From an uncultured Flavobacteriales bacterium (lineage in GTDB: Bacteria > Bacteroidota > Bacteroidia > Flavobacteriales_G > Salibacteraceae), in contig CAJXNO010000001.1 of NCBI GenBank assembly GCA_913057205.1, positions 1 to 64,000 on the forward strand: DNA of 64,000 nt. The letters run 5' to 3'. The position numbers were made by a program, and so were the translations under genes. The notes beneath the pieces are model-generated. The model was not told the origin of the DNA. It worked only from the letters and a program-made list of their open reading frames with translations, and did not search any database. Of this stretch, positions 42,744-52,354 are shown piece by piece; within the stretch, counting starts at the first letter, position 1, and every line of letters starts with the position of its first letter.

Positions 42744-45215
42744 TTACCCCATCTTATCTATAAAAGAGGGCCAGGTAATCTCCTGAATTAACCCTTTAAT
42801 CTGTTTTAGATGCTCCATGAACTGCCCTAAGTACTCCTTATATTGGTCAAAGCCTAAGTAAGTAGTAATTGCAAAAAGGACAGCAATTATGAATAGACCC
42901 ATATATGGAAATCCGTCATACTTTCCTTTATATTCTGTTAACGTAGAATTGAAGTATGTCGCGCCGTCTTGATTCATGTCGTAAAGACCTCCGAAATATT
43001 TAGAAGACCAAACCACCATGAAGTTAAGAAGGATTCCAAAAAGGAAACTCATGGTAACTAGAAGCAATAATTTTCCTAATAAGTTTAAAATCCAGGTAGT
43101 TGAATTACCGGAAGCTTCTGAAGCAGCATTCTGGACAAATGCCTCAAAAACAATTAGCTCATTAGTTGTATTGAAAACGTAGGTTTTCTTTTCCGCTTCG
43201 GCAAAATTAACTTCATCTTGTGCTTTATCGACTTCAGCATTTGCCTCTTCCAAAGTAACAGGATAATATTTAAGGGAAGCAGGTTCTGGTTTTGAAGGTT
43301 CAGCCGTTCTACCCTCATCATTAACCACAACTCCTGGCGCACCTGTTGCTGAAACGTATAAGCGTGAGGGGGCTGAAATTTCACCGTCTTTTTCGCCTTT
43401 CACAGAGATTTCACCAGAGGTTTTACCCCATTTCACCTTAATTGAATTTTGATCATTATCACCAAGTATTTCTACTCCTGAAGGTACGGACCATGAATAG
43501 AAGTCCATTCCTATTGATGTAGAATATGTATACTCCTTTCCAATGCAAACTTCAATTGGGCCATTAACTCCGCCCAAAGATGTTGGAACGGGTGGAACTT
43601 CATTTACCGAAACCGAATAGGAAGACCAAGTTCCCGATCCACAACCATTTATAGGTGCGGCAAGAACAGTGTAATTACCACTGGTAAAGCGGTAACTAAT
43701 TACATCACCATTTCTTGAAGAGATTGTATCACCTTCTGCATCCGTGATTTGCCATTTTAACCCGCTTGCATCTTCAGGAATAGGCATCCCAAAGCGTAAC
43801 TCCGTTCCATTTTCAATTGAATTGTCTTCCGAAGCTGTAATTCCTGATAAATTAACACGATTTTTTCGAGCAACCGCGTTCTCTAACTGTCCTTTTGCAT
43901 AATCAATTGTGCTGTCTAAAACAGAAATTTCTGCCTCCATTTCAATTTTAAAGGTGTCTAGAAGTGCCTTTAATGAATCAACATCTTTTTCAGTTGTTTG
44001 AAACGGCTTATTAATCTCCATAAAGACAATATCACGCAATGTGTCAGGTATTGCAGACCAAAACGTATTTCCAGACTTTATCGATCGAATATCTGCGTAG
44101 GCAATCGAAAGGGAATCTGCACTAATTGTATCTGCCGATAAAGCAGCGGAAAGATCTTCTTTGGCCTTTTCCAAAGCAACCGCATTTTCTTCTTGACGTT
44201 GATCAATAGCAGAAATGAATTCATTATAGGGCATTGCTGTAACTTGCTGAACCTCGTCATAAATCCACATTCCAATTGTGTTATATGCCAACGTAAAGAC
44301 TAGGATAGAGCCAAGACTCTTAAGCCATCTTGAACGGAAAGAATCGCGTAGAGCGGTTAACCAATTAAAGGACCCATCATTCCTTAGGTAGGCTGGGATG
44401 ATCAAAGATAAGAATTGAACAGCCGCAGCGGCGATGATCACTCCGAACAACCAAGTTACAACAGATACGCCTAAAACCACGCCCCCTAAAAAACCTGCCG
44501 CTTGATTAAGTAAAAGGAAGTCTTGCGCAAGAGATTCAGCTAAATAAACCACGAATGCGGTCAGAATTAGTGCGCTGTAAGTAGGGCGCATACCCTTTGC
44601 TTTTACCCCCATAGCATTGGCCATGTGCATTCCAAAAGCATCAAGTAATAATAGTAAGCCTGCAACAAGAGTAATATCACTGAAACCGAACAAATTAAAT
44701 GTATAGATATCATCGAGAACGAATCCACTTACTGCGATAATTACAGCAAGTACAACCTTCTTGTAAGATGCTTTATTGGCCTCCCAATTAAAGCTATCGA
44801 AAAATGTTGAAAGGATTTTAGAAAATAACCTGTAAGGCCAAATAATTAAATAATGCCATAAAACAGAAAAGGAAAACACTCCTAGGCCCAAAATTAATTG
44901 GGTCCATAGCCAATATAATTTATCGGCTATCCAGTGTACCACGATTCCAACTAGGTTGACGATCCACATAAGACCATAAACCGCATAAATAAAAACGTTT
45001 AAGACATACGCTAGTGGTAAAAGAAACACATAAAGTAGCGTCCACAGTTTATTGAACTCGGTTGATTTTAAAAGGTCCTTTGGAACACTAAGCAACCCGG
45101 GCACTTTTGACTGAGTATGCTGCTGCCTAAAATATCCAGTCATTGCGCCTACAACTAGGAGCAAAATCGGAATAAATTCGGGTGATGCAAAAGCATCGGT
45201 AAAATATTTTAACAT
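42744..45215 (-). CDS. Large multi-domain membrane protein, unrecognised family
   Basis: 823 residues. About seven hydrophobic segments occupy residues 12-330 (for example FIPILLLVVGAMTGYF, LLPLAYVLNVFIYAVYGL, FLGGVVLGVSVVTWLFGVII). A helical, probable coiled-coil stretch follows (about 345-440, rich in Glu, Asp, Lys and Ser). Then come two beta-sandwich modules of PKD/Ig type (about 445-640, GNYTVLAAPINGCGSG and IEVCIGKEYTYSTSIGM), a second helical stretch, and two C-terminal TM segments (LLLLVTMSFLFGILLNFMVV, GLFIIAVLFAITTYLG). The gene is AT-rich compared with flanking core genes. I recognise no family; function unknown. Confidence 0.75.
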   Translation of the reverse strand: MLKYFTDAFASPEFIPILLLVVGAMTGYFRQQHTQSKVPGLLSVPKDLLKSTEFNKLWTLLYVFLLPLAYVLNVFIYAVYGLMWIVNLVGIVVHWIADKLYWLWTQLILGLGVFSFSVLWHYLIIWPYRLFSKILSTFFDSFNWEANKASYKKVVLAVIIAVSGFVLDDIYTFNLFGFSDITLVAGLLLLLDAFGMHMANAMGVKAKGMRPTYSALILTAFVVYLAESLAQDFLLLNQAAGFLGGVVLGVSVVTWLFGVIIAAAAVQFLSLIIPAYLRNDGSFNWLTALRDSFRSRWLKSLGSILVFTLAYNTIGMWIYDEVQQVTAMPYNEFISAIDQRQEENAVALEKAKEDLSAALSADTISADSLSIAYADIRSIKSGNTFWSAIPDTLRDIVFMEINKPFQTTEKDVDSLKALLDTFKIEMEAEISVLDSTIDYAKGQLENAVARKNRVNLSGITASEDNSIENGTELRFGMPIPEDASGLKWQITDAEGDTISSRNGDVISYRFTSGNYTVLAAPINGCGSGTWSSYSVSVNEVPPVPTSLGGVNGPIEVCIGKEYTYSTSIGMDFYSWSVPSGVEILGDNDQNSIKVKWGKTSGEISVKGEKDGEISAPSRLYVSATGAPGVVVNDEGRTAEPSKPEPASLKYYPVTLEEANAEVDKAQDEVNFAEAEKKTYVFNTTNELIVFEAFVQNAASEASGNSTTWILNLLGKLLLLVTMSFLFGILLNFMVVWSSKYFGGLYDMNQDGATYFNSTLTEYKGKYDGFPYMGLFIIAVLFAITTYLGFDQYKEYLGQFMEHLKQIKGLIQEITWPSFIDKMG

Positions 45216-45313
45216 ACAATTATTGGTTAGGTTTTTCCAAATTTATATAAATCATTGAATTTGTCATACTCCTGAAGACTAACCTTTTAAAATCTTAAAA
45301 TGCAGAGGTCTCT

Positions 45314-45791
45314 TTATGTTCTCCAAGGATTATAATCGTTTTGATCCATTTTTCCGCGAGGAGCATTTGATCGAGCAAAATCTTTATCGCTAAAAAGCTT
45401 TTCTTTAAACTCTTCGAAAGGCATAGGAGTATCTAATTCCCACCTATCAGCAGCTGCCATACGCTCGTAACTATTATTGATCATGGTTTCTGTCCAAGTG
45501 CGTGGGTCTTGGGGGTCTATGCCTTTTACTACTGTTAATCTGGCTTCTATTTCTTCCTGGAGTTTTTGCCGTTCTTCTTTAATTTCTTTCAAAATATCGA
45601 GCGCGATAGCAGTGTACTTAGTCTCTTGATTTGATTGAGCTGCCTTTATTTCTCTTTCGCAAAACTCCATGGCAGAATTATCTTTACTAGAACCATGCGA
45701 ACTAATTGGCGAAACACCTAATCTGGCGCGTTTTCTATTTAGTCTTGCTGTGTGTTCTTGGCTCCACCCATCTTTTTCTAGATATATTCTA
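45314..45791 (-). pseudogene. Hypothetical protein, 5' end removed by IS insertion
   Basis: The open frame continues without stop from the C-terminus (PFEEFKEKLFSDKDF, ending DYNPWRT) up to the IS edge, where it reads HRIYLEKDGWSQEHTARLNR. An internal ATG would give 118 residues, but the frame upstream is open and looks coding, so I take this as a truncated gene. The middle is a charged helix (EIKEERQKLQEEIEARL). The missing 5' part is not found on the other side of the IS. Confidence 0.6.
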
Positions 45792-45854
45792 TGTAATACC
45801 CCCCAATCGTAGGACAGGAATTAGTCAAAGTTAAGTTAGATTGATTTACTGTTT

Positions 45855-46652
45855 TCATGCTGCTTGTTTCATGGCCTCAAAGTCTTGTTTAGGCGTTCTG
45901 TATTCCAGAGACTGGTGAGGTCTTTCTTCGTTGTAAAACTCCATGTACTTCTTCATGCCTTTGTAAAGCTCTATGCCTCCGTTGGCAGGGTTGATATGCA
46001 CGTATTCCGTCTTGACGCTACGCCATAGTCGTTCGATGAACACGTTGTCTATTGCTCGTCCTTTTCCATCCATCGAGATCCTAATGTCGTTTGCTTTGAG
46101 CACATCGGTAAACTGAAGTGAGGTAAACTGACTGCCTTAATCTGTATTAAAGATCTCTGGACAGCCGTGCTGTTCGATCGCTTCCTTTAGCACTTCAGCA
46201 CACCACGCCGCATCCATCGTGTTGGAGATGCTCCAATTTACCACGTAGCGGCTGTTCAGATCGATGATCGCCATTAGATACATAAAGCCCTGCTTCATCG
46301 GTATCCAGGTGATGTCTGCTGCCCAAACTTGGTTCACACGCTCGATCTTTAGTCCTCTAAGCAAGTATGGATACTTCTTGTGACCTTTTGCAGGCTTCGA
46401 AGTGTTCTTCTTGGGATAGATCACACGAACATCCATCAGACGGTAGAGCCGTGCCACGCGCTTGTGGTTGACTATAAGACCCATGTGTCGCAAATGATGC
46501 GTCATCCTTCGTACGCCATAGAATGGCCGATCAAATAAGGTGTTATCGATGATCTTCATCAGATACAGGTTCATGGGAGTCTCGCTGCGAGGCTTGTAGT
46601 ACAGACCACTTCGGTGAATACTCAGCAGCTCACACTGCCGGGATATACTCAA
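45855..46652 (-). pseudogene. IS3-family transposase OrfB (DDE integrase) with internal stop
   Basis: rve-type DDE transposase: [42 protein letters not shown] with the first Asp, then FNTD with the second Asp, and after the break GSQFTS, DGKGRAIDNVFIERLWRSVK with the Glu, and NEERPHQSLEYRTP. An in-frame TAA at 46137-46139 replaces the residue after FNTD (Gln in relatives), splitting the catalytic domain. The frame before it also lies +1, not -1, to OrfA. The product is almost certainly inactive. Confidence 0.9.
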
Positions 46653-46983
46653 CCGGTCGTGCTCTACGTTGACCAGCCTGCGCTTGCGATACAGGCTCAG
46701 TCCTCGCCCAAGCTTTTTTTAAAAAGTCTACCTCTACCTGAAGTTGACCAATCTTCTTGTACAGCTTGGCCTGTTCTTCTTCCGAGCGCTTCTCCGGAGC
46801 CTTGACATCCCCATTGAACACACCCTCAGCTCCATCTAAAAACTGACGCTTCCACATACTGATCTGGTTCGGGTGGATCTCATAGCGCGCCGCGATCTGT
46901 TGGACCGTCTCTCGCTCTTTAAGCACCTCCAAGACGACCTTTGTCTTGAAATTGCTGCTAAACTTTCTTCTGCTTCTTTTCAT
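46630..46983 (-). CDS. IS3-family transposase OrfA
   Basis: 117 residues: an HTH_Tnp_1 helix-turn-helix (KFSSNFKTKVVLEVLKE, IAARYEIHPNQISMWKRQ) followed by a leucine-zipper-like helix (KLYKKIGQLQVEVDFLKKAW). In intact IS3 elements a slippery A-run fuses OrfA to OrfB; here TTTTTAAAAAAAGC is present, but a -1 slip reaches a TGA after five codons, so no fusion can form as written. Confidence 0.88.
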   Translation of the reverse strand: MKRSRRKFSSNFKTKVVLEVLKERETVQQIAARYEIHPNQISMWKRQFLDGAEGVFNGDVKAPEKRSEEEQAKLYKKIGQLQVEVDFLKKAWARTEPVSQAQAGQRRARPVEYIPAV

Positions 46984-47063
46984 TGTTCAGGTTGTTAAAA
47001 TTAGGTCTTTTCCTAACTTAACTCCCTGTCCTAAATATAGGGGGCATTACACTTCCCGAATCA

Positions 47064-47333
47064 ACCCCTTTTTGTAAATAGAATGTACTTTGGAGTTTGT
47101 GAATGAAGTACCACGAGGTGTTTTTAACCCCTCATCATTGAAGATTTTTGAAATACGACGATAACCAATAGGGGTTACAGAATTCTCAATTAAACCTTTT
47201 ATTCTGTCGTACAAATACTGTTGGTAATCCGAATAATTGGATTCCCATAGTTTTGTAGAAGTTATTGATACAGAGAAATATACTAATCTGAGTCCGGAGT
47301 TACATTTCTTATCCCATAACCTTACTCCACTGT
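47064..47333. repeat. 270-bp perfect direct repeat, copy R2
   Basis: Second copy of the repeat, in direct orientation, between the IS right end and the stop codon of intact glmS. The protein remnant it encodes reads on past the repeat as GLIREV before stopping, whereas in R1 it reads SLL. Confidence 0.9.
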
Positions 47334-49163
47334 CACACTCTTAGCCAAGTTCCTTGGCTGATCTACGTTACACTCACGCATCACCGCGATGTGATAAGAG
47401 AGCAGTTGTAGTGGAATAGATGCTACCAATGGTGTGAACATCTCTTCGATCTCGGGGATCTCAATGGTATAATCTGCCATTTCCTTCACTTGGGTATCAC
47501 CCTCCGTAACGATGGCGATAATGACGCCTTTACGCGCTTTCACCTCTTGGATGTTGCTTACGACTTTCTCGTAGGAAGGTCCCTTCGTAGCGATTACCAC
47601 CACTGGCATTTCTTCGTCGATCAGGGCAATTGGACCGTGCTTCATCTCCGCCGCGGGATATCCCTCCGCATGGATGTAGGAGATCTCTTTCAACTTCAAT
47701 GCACCTTCTAATGCTACAGGGAAACAATAACCCCGTCCGAGGTAGAGGAAGTTACGGGCGTCTTTGAACTTCGCTGAGATCTTCTCGACTAGTTCATTCG
47801 TTTGCAGTGCCCGTTCGATCTTGTCTGGGATCGCATCTAAACCTAATAAAAGACGCTGGAACCTGCTGCGGTCGATTGTGCCCTTGCGGTTGCCAAGCAT
47901 GAGTGCCATCAAGGTCAGTACTGTGACCTGCGCCGTAAACGCCTTTGTACTGGCGACACCAATCTCTGGTCCGGCATGGGTGTAAGAACCACCATGGGTT
48001 GTACGTGCAATGGAGCTTCCCACCACGTTGCACACGCCGAGGATGGTAGCACCCTTTGACTTGGCGAGTTCAAGTGCTGCGAGTGTATCAGCGGTTTCTC
48101 CAGATTGCGAGATCGCGATGACCACGTCCTTTTCGGTTATGATCGGATTACGGTAACGGAACTCCGAAGCGTATTCCACTTCCACTGGAATGCGTGCAAG
48201 GTCTTCGATGAGGTATTCCCCAACAAGGCCAGCATGCCAAGAGGTGCCGCAGGCCACGATGATGATACGCTGCGCATTGATGAGTTTCTGCTCATAGTCT
48301 GCAATTCCTCCAAGTTGAACGATGCCTTTATTGATGCTCAAGCGGCCGCGCATACTATCGCGTACGCTTCTTGGCTGCTCATAGATCTCCTTCAACATGA
48401 AATGGTCGTAGCCGCCTTTTTCAAGCTGCTCTAAGTGGAGTTCAAGTTCTTGAATGAAGGGCGTTACCTTCTGCTCCTTGATGTTGAAGAGCTTCATCTC
48501 GTGGTCTGGATGCAATTCAGCGATCTCACCATCTTCCAGGTAAACTACGTTCTTGGTATACTCTACAATCGGCGTGGCGTCAGAGGCAACATAGAAATCA
48601 CCATCGCCACCGAGGCCCACTACAAGCGGACTACTCTTTCGCGCTGCTACCAAGGTGCCAGGCTCGTTCTTAGACATCACCACAATAGCATATGCGCCAA
48701 TCACTTCTTTTAATGCACGACGCACGGCCGTGCTGAGCGACATCTCTTCTTGCTTCTTGATCTCTTCGATCAAGTTCACCAACACCTCGGTATCGGTGTC
48801 AGACTGGAACTCATAACCACGTTGCTGTAATTCTTTCTTGATGCTGTCGTAGTTCTCGATGATTCCATTGTGGATCAATACCAATTCGCCAGACATCGAC
48901 ATGTGAGGGTGTGCATTGGCATCATTGGGAGGACCGTGCGTTGCCCAACGCGTATGGCCGATACCAGCAGAGCCGGAGGTATCTGATTTGCCTACGTGAT
49001 CCTCAAGATCGCTCACCTTTCCTTTGCACTTGAAAAGCTGAATACCATCGCGCATCAACGCAACACCAGCGCTATCATAGCCCCGATACTCTAATCGATG
49101 TAACCCCTTAACGACAATGGGGTAGGCGTCGTTCTTTCCGGTGTAGCCTACAATTCCGCACAT
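47322..49163 (-). CDS. glmS: Glutamine--fructose-6-phosphate aminotransferase (isomerizing)
   Basis: 613-residue enzyme that makes glucosamine 6-phosphate for peptidoglycan and lipopolysaccharide. The glutaminase domain starts MCGIVGYTG with catalytic Cys2; two SIS isomerase domains follow (ACGTSWHAGLVGEY, ISQSGETADT) and the conserved end is [13 protein letters not shown]. Last gene of a three-gene unit with a glycogen synthase-like gene and a DUF4270 gene, a common Flavobacteriia layout. Its stop codon adjoins the direct repeat that bounds an island. Confidence 0.97.
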   Translation of the reverse strand: MCGIVGYTGKNDAYPIVVKGLHRLEYRGYDSAGVALMRDGIQLFKCKGKVSDLEDHVGKSDTSGSAGIGHTRWATHGPPNDANAHPHMSMSGELVLIHNGIIENYDSIKKELQQRGYEFQSDTDTEVLVNLIEEIKKQEEMSLSTAVRRALKEVIGAYAIVVMSKNEPGTLVAARKSSPLVVGLGGDGDFYVASDATPIVEYTKNVVYLEDGEIAELHPDHEMKLFNIKEQKVTPFIQELELHLEQLEKGGYDHFMLKEIYEQPRSVRDSMRGRLSINKGIVQLGGIADYEQKLINAQRIIIVACGTSWHAGLVGEYLIEDLARIPVEVEYASEFRYRNPIITEKDVVIAISQSGETADTLAALELAKSKGATILGVCNVVGSSIARTTHGGSYTHAGPEIGVASTKAFTAQVTVLTLMALMLGNRKGTIDRSRFQRLLLGLDAIPDKIERALQTNELVEKISAKFKDARNFLYLGRGYCFPVALEGALKLKEISYIHAEGYPAAEMKHGPIALIDEEMPVVVIATKGPSYEKVVSNIQEVKARKGVIIAIVTEGDTQVKEMADYTIEIPEIEEMFTPLVASIPLQLLSYHIAVMRECNVDQPRNLAKSVTVE

Positions 49164-49164
49164 A

Positions 49165-50532
49165 CTATTGACTTATATCTGTGTAATAAACCTTGAATAC
49201 AATATTATCAGAACCGCTGAGAACAGTTTGATGCATACTGTTTTGATTAAGAACAGGTACCTGTGCATTAAGGGTGAAACCGAAGTTGATATCATCCCCT
49301 TCTTCCGCTGCTTCAAGGATCTTTTGCACCTGACGCGTGATGTCAAAGGTGTAGGTGTTCTCCTCTTCGTTTAGCGCACCACCGTGCCGGTTAGAGCTGA
49401 AGATGTAGTCCAGGTTCAAGGTTTCGATCGTATCACCCGTAGCCGGATCGATCTCATAATCCAACAGGTAGAGGATAGGCGCAGCAGCGATGTAGTCTGG
49501 ATCCAAGGCATCAATACTGAAAGTCAGCGTAGCTAAGTTGACGGCCAGATCAGCATTGGCGCCAAACTCGTCGAGATATGGGATCTCGATGTTAGCTTTT
49601 GTACCATTCAGTCCCTGCACAAAAAGTTGATTGGCATCAAAACCTTCGGTGCTCAACGCATCTCCTAAGGCGGAGGTGCCTGGCGTGTGGATGAAGCTGT
49701 TCACCCGAGAGGTGTTATCGGCCATTTCATAAATGATCTGCAGTTTATCGTCTGGGTTATCATTCGCATGGTATTCGAGTACGATGCCCGTCTCGCCGGA
49801 TGCAATTGCAAAATCGTACAATGCACCGCCCCCACTTAGGATAGCATCTTCCGCAACACGGAATTGGATGCCTTTGAAATAGGACTGAAACTGCTCTGTA
49901 TTGGTGTAAACAGTACCTAACCCATTGAGCAGATAGGAACCGATATCAGGATCCATTTCCCAAACTATACCCTGAAACGCAGAATCAATCAGCAGTTCTC
50001 CGATCGCTTGATTGTCTTCGATTTGGAGGTTTGTTCGTGCTACGGGACCATCATCCAACCTAAAGATACGATTGGCCGTGTAGGTAGAGTCTAAGAAAAG
50101 TTGTTCATCCAAAAGGTAGAGCTCAATGGGCAGGGAATCGTTCCCGTTGCCATAGACCTCCCGCGGAAAGATCCGAAAGCTGACACGGTCTACGGTGTAG
50201 TCTGAAGGAGTACCGTCTAGCGAGATGTTCTCGCTCTCCAGCCTGAAGTTCAGTGAGAGGCGCGCTTCTGTTGATCCAAACGCTTCGTTTTCTAGCCTGC
50301 CTATGAAGGCCCTGAACTGAGAAGACTGTTGTGGGTCTGTTGTGATCGTTCTGGCTTTTATGGTGAACGTATCGATGAATTGAACGGGCGATAGCGAACC
50401 CTCTGGCTGCACTTCAAGACCAAGCACGCTATCATCATTGCATCCTCCTAACAGCGAGAGCATGCTTAAAAAAACAACGGCTCGCCCTAGGGCAAACCGT
50501 TGAAAGATTGTCAGTGAAAAGTGTTTCCTCAC
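49165..50532 (-). CDS. DUF4270 family lipoprotein
   Basis: 455 residues with lipobox LSLLGGCNDD (Cys about 31), then the family pattern near the N-terminus (LGLEVQPEG, IDTFTIKARTI) and a beta-rich body. Function unknown; probably outer-membrane or surface-exposed. It lies one base upstream of glmS and one base downstream of the glycogen synthase-like gene, so the three are translated from one message. Confidence 0.88.
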   Translation of the reverse strand: MRKHFSLTIFQRFALGRAVVFLSMLSLLGGCNDDSVLGLEVQPEGSLSPVQFIDTFTIKARTITTDPQQSSQFRAFIGRLENEAFGSTEARLSLNFRLESENISLDGTPSDYTVDRVSFRIFPREVYGNGNDSLPIELYLLDEQLFLDSTYTANRIFRLDDGPVARTNLQIEDNQAIGELLIDSAFQGIVWEMDPDIGSYLLNGLGTVYTNTEQFQSYFKGIQFRVAEDAILSGGGALYDFAIASGETGIVLEYHANDNPDDKLQIIYEMADNTSRVNSFIHTPGTSALGDALSTEGFDANQLFVQGLNGTKANIEIPYLDEFGANADLAVNLATLTFSIDALDPDYIAAAPILYLLDYEIDPATGDTIETLNLDYIFSSNRHGGALNEEENTYTFDITRQVQKILEAAEEGDDINFGFTLNAQVPVLNQNSMHQTVLSGSDNIVFKVYYTDISQ

Positions 50533-50533
50533 G

Positions 50534-51364
50534 TTATTGTGCGATAACAGGGCTCTCCTCCATCACTTTTGAATAGAAGTCATCGAAGGTCGCCATCAAG
50601 TTTTCTTCTGGCTGTGCATCGAGCACAGGTTTTCCTAACGACTCGACGTAGCTTTTTATTTCGTCGCTCACGTATTCGGAACCGTAAACGATGGCATCCG
50701 AGTGCTTGGCAGCCATCTTCACCCAGTTCTCGTAGGTGGGCTCTTTCATGATCTCCACATCTTCGCCGGTGATGTGATCGTACTTCAACTTCTCGATGAA
50801 GCGAGGATCTAGGCTCTCATCAAACTCTTCGTCGTAAATCGAGAACACCACCTTAGCATCGCCAAACAATGGATCGTCTGCGTAGAAGGTCTTTTGGTAA
50901 ACGGCCATCAATGCACTGAACCAGCCGTGGCAGTGGATGATCTCTGGCATCCATCCGAGTTTCTTCACGGTCTCAAATACGCCGCGACAGAAGAAGATTG
51001 AGCGCTCGTCGTTGTCTTCGAAGAAATTATCGTCCTCATCAAAGAAGGTTGCTTTACGCTTGAAGTATTCCTCGTTGTCGATGAAGTAAACCTGCATACG
51101 TGTAGGCTGGATGGAGGCCACCTTGATGATCAATGGGTGATCCGTGTCGTCTACGATCAAGTTCATCCCCGAAAGACGGATCACTTCATGAAGCTGGTGC
51201 CTTCTCTCATTTACACAACCGAAGCGCGGCATGAAAAGTCGGATCTCCTTTCCGAAGTCTTGGGCTTCCTGTGGAAGTTGTCGGCCCATGTAAGACATAT
51301 AGTTCTCTGGCAGGTATGGGTTGATTTCGTGGGAAACGTACAGAACGCGATCGTAATTACTCAT
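50534..51364 (-). CDS. Glycogen/starch synthase catalytic-domain protein (short GT5)
   Basis: 276 residues, matching only the N-terminal half of GT5 glycogen synthase: VLYVSHEINPYLPENYMS, GKEIRLFMPRFGCVNERRHQ, IIHCHGWFSALMAVY, DAIVYGSEYVS. The C-terminal nucleotide-sugar-binding Rossmann domain is absent, as in other Flavobacteriia homologues at this position. Complete glycogen synthase activity is therefore doubtful. First gene of the unit with DUF4270 and glmS, behind a clear promoter. Confidence 0.85.
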   Translation of the reverse strand: MSNYDRVLYVSHEINPYLPENYMSYMGRQLPQEAQDFGKEIRLFMPRFGCVNERRHQLHEVIRLSGMNLIVDDTDHPLIIKVASIQPTRMQVYFIDNEEYFKRKATFFDEDDNFFEDNDERSIFFCRGVFETVKKLGWMPEIIHCHGWFSALMAVYQKTFYADDPLFGDAKVVFSIYDEEFDESLDPRFIEKLKYDHITGEDVEIMKEPTYENWVKMAAKHSDAIVYGSEYVSDEIKSYVESLGKPVLDAQPEENLMATFDDFYSKVMEESPVIAQ

Positions 51365-51415
51365 AAATTCATCCTTGGGTTAAAAAAAGAACTCTTTTTT
51401 TGCGAAAAAGTCTTG

Positions 51416-51446
51416 CAAATTTACGCATTCTAGCCCCAACCATCAA
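51416..51446 (-). promoter_or_regulatory. Promoter of the glycogen synthase-like/DUF4270/glmS unit
   Basis: Minus strand TTG (51446-51444), 20 bp, TAAATTTG (51423-51416): a full match to the Bacteroidota -33/-7 layout. The start codon is about 50 nt downstream. Confidence 0.8.
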
Positions 51447-51467
51447 TAAGAACCTCCTTTTGCCCCG

Positions 51468-52307
51468 ATGAAGATTGTAAAAACCAAAGCTGAACTGCAG
51501 CGTACCCTGCAAGAACTAAAACTTAAGATCGGCTTTGTACCTACCATGGGTGCTTTGCATGATGGCCATCTGTCTCTAGTGGGGGAGAGCAAGAAGCGCG
51601 AGCTCTACACGGTTGCGAGCATATTCGTTAATCCCACCCAATTCAATGATCCGAAGGACTATGAAAAGTACCCAATAGACACAGATGCAGACCTCGACGA
51701 GCTATCTTCTGTGGAATGTGATCTGGTCTTTTTACCTTCTCGGGATGAGATCTATTCAGATCAAAATGACCCCAAGTATTTGCATGACTTCGATCATTTG
51801 GAACGCGCCTATGAGGGGGCTTACCGTCCCGGCCATTTTCGAGGGGTGGGACAGGTAGTACACCTTCTGTTTGAAGCGGTTCGACCGGATGTTGCCTTTT
51901 TTGGAGAGAAAGATTTTCAGCAGTTGCAGGTTATTCGAGCGCTGGTGAAAAAGATGGAGGCCGACATTGAGATCGTCGGACTGCCTACGGTTCGGGAAGA
52001 CGATGGCCTGGCAATGAGCTCGCGCAATCGAAGATTGAATCCCGCACAACGTGAACAAAGTGTTATGCTTTATCGCTCCCTTAAGTTGGCCAAAGAGCGG
52101 CACGGAAAAGAAAGTGTTCCTGCGATCAAGGCACATGTGGAACAACTCTTTGAGCAAGCGCCAGAACTACGTTTGGAGTATTTTGACATCATTGATCCAG
52201 AACGATTTGAATCCCTTGATTCGGTCGATGCGTGCGCACATCCGCATGCCGTGATTGCCGCCTATGCAGGTGAAGTTCGGTTGATCGATAACATGGCCCT
52301 TGCGTAG
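51468..52307 (+). CDS. panC: Pantoate--beta-alanine ligase
   Basis: Last step of pantothenate synthesis. 279 residues: GFVPTMGALHDGHLSLV with the ATP-binding HxGH-like motif, SIFVNPTQFNDPKDYEKYP, FGEKDFQQLQVIRALV, and MSSRNRRLNPAQR carrying the KMSKS-equivalent. Divergent from the glycogen synthase-like gene. A TCCTTTTG, one mismatch from the -7 consensus, ends 5 nt before the ATG. Confidence 0.96.
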   Translation: MKIVKTKAELQRTLQELKLKIGFVPTMGALHDGHLSLVGESKKRELYTVASIFVNPTQFNDPKDYEKYPIDTDADLDELSSVECDLVFLPSRDEIYSDQNDPKYLHDFDHLERAYEGAYRPGHFRGVGQVVHLLFEAVRPDVAFFGEKDFQQLQVIRALVKKMEADIEIVGLPTVREDDGLAMSSRNRRLNPAQREQSVMLYRSLKLAKERHGKESVPAIKAHVEQLFEQAPELRLEYFDIIDPERFESLDSVDACAHPHAVIAAYAGEVRLIDNMALA

Positions 52308-52331
52308 CCAAGCGTTCAATCGTAACCTTTG
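52300..52331 (+). promoter_or_regulatory. Promoter of cysH
   Basis: TTG (52300-52302), 20 bp, TAACCTTTG (52323-52331), close to the -33/-7 consensus with one extra base in the -7 box. It lies at the very end of panC. Confidence 0.6.
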
Positions 52332-52354
52332 CAGTTCCAATCAATGTCCAACTT

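Larger units (their letters stand above)
45792..47051 (-). mobile_element. IS3-family insertion sequence, degenerate
   Basis: 1260 bp bounded by imperfect inverted repeats: TGTAATACCCCCC...TAGGACAGG at the left and, read inward, TGTAATGCCCCCT...TAGGACAGG at the right, both followed by AGTTAAGTTAG. It encodes an OrfA and an OrfB transposase. The bases next to the two ends (TTCTA and CTTCC) do not form a target duplication, so rearrangement after insertion is likely. Confidence 0.85.

Noticed and set aside
41925-47333. Tn7-like transposon at glmS
   Set aside because: No TnsABCD-like genes are present, and the junction abuts the stop codon itself rather than lying about 25 bp beyond it.
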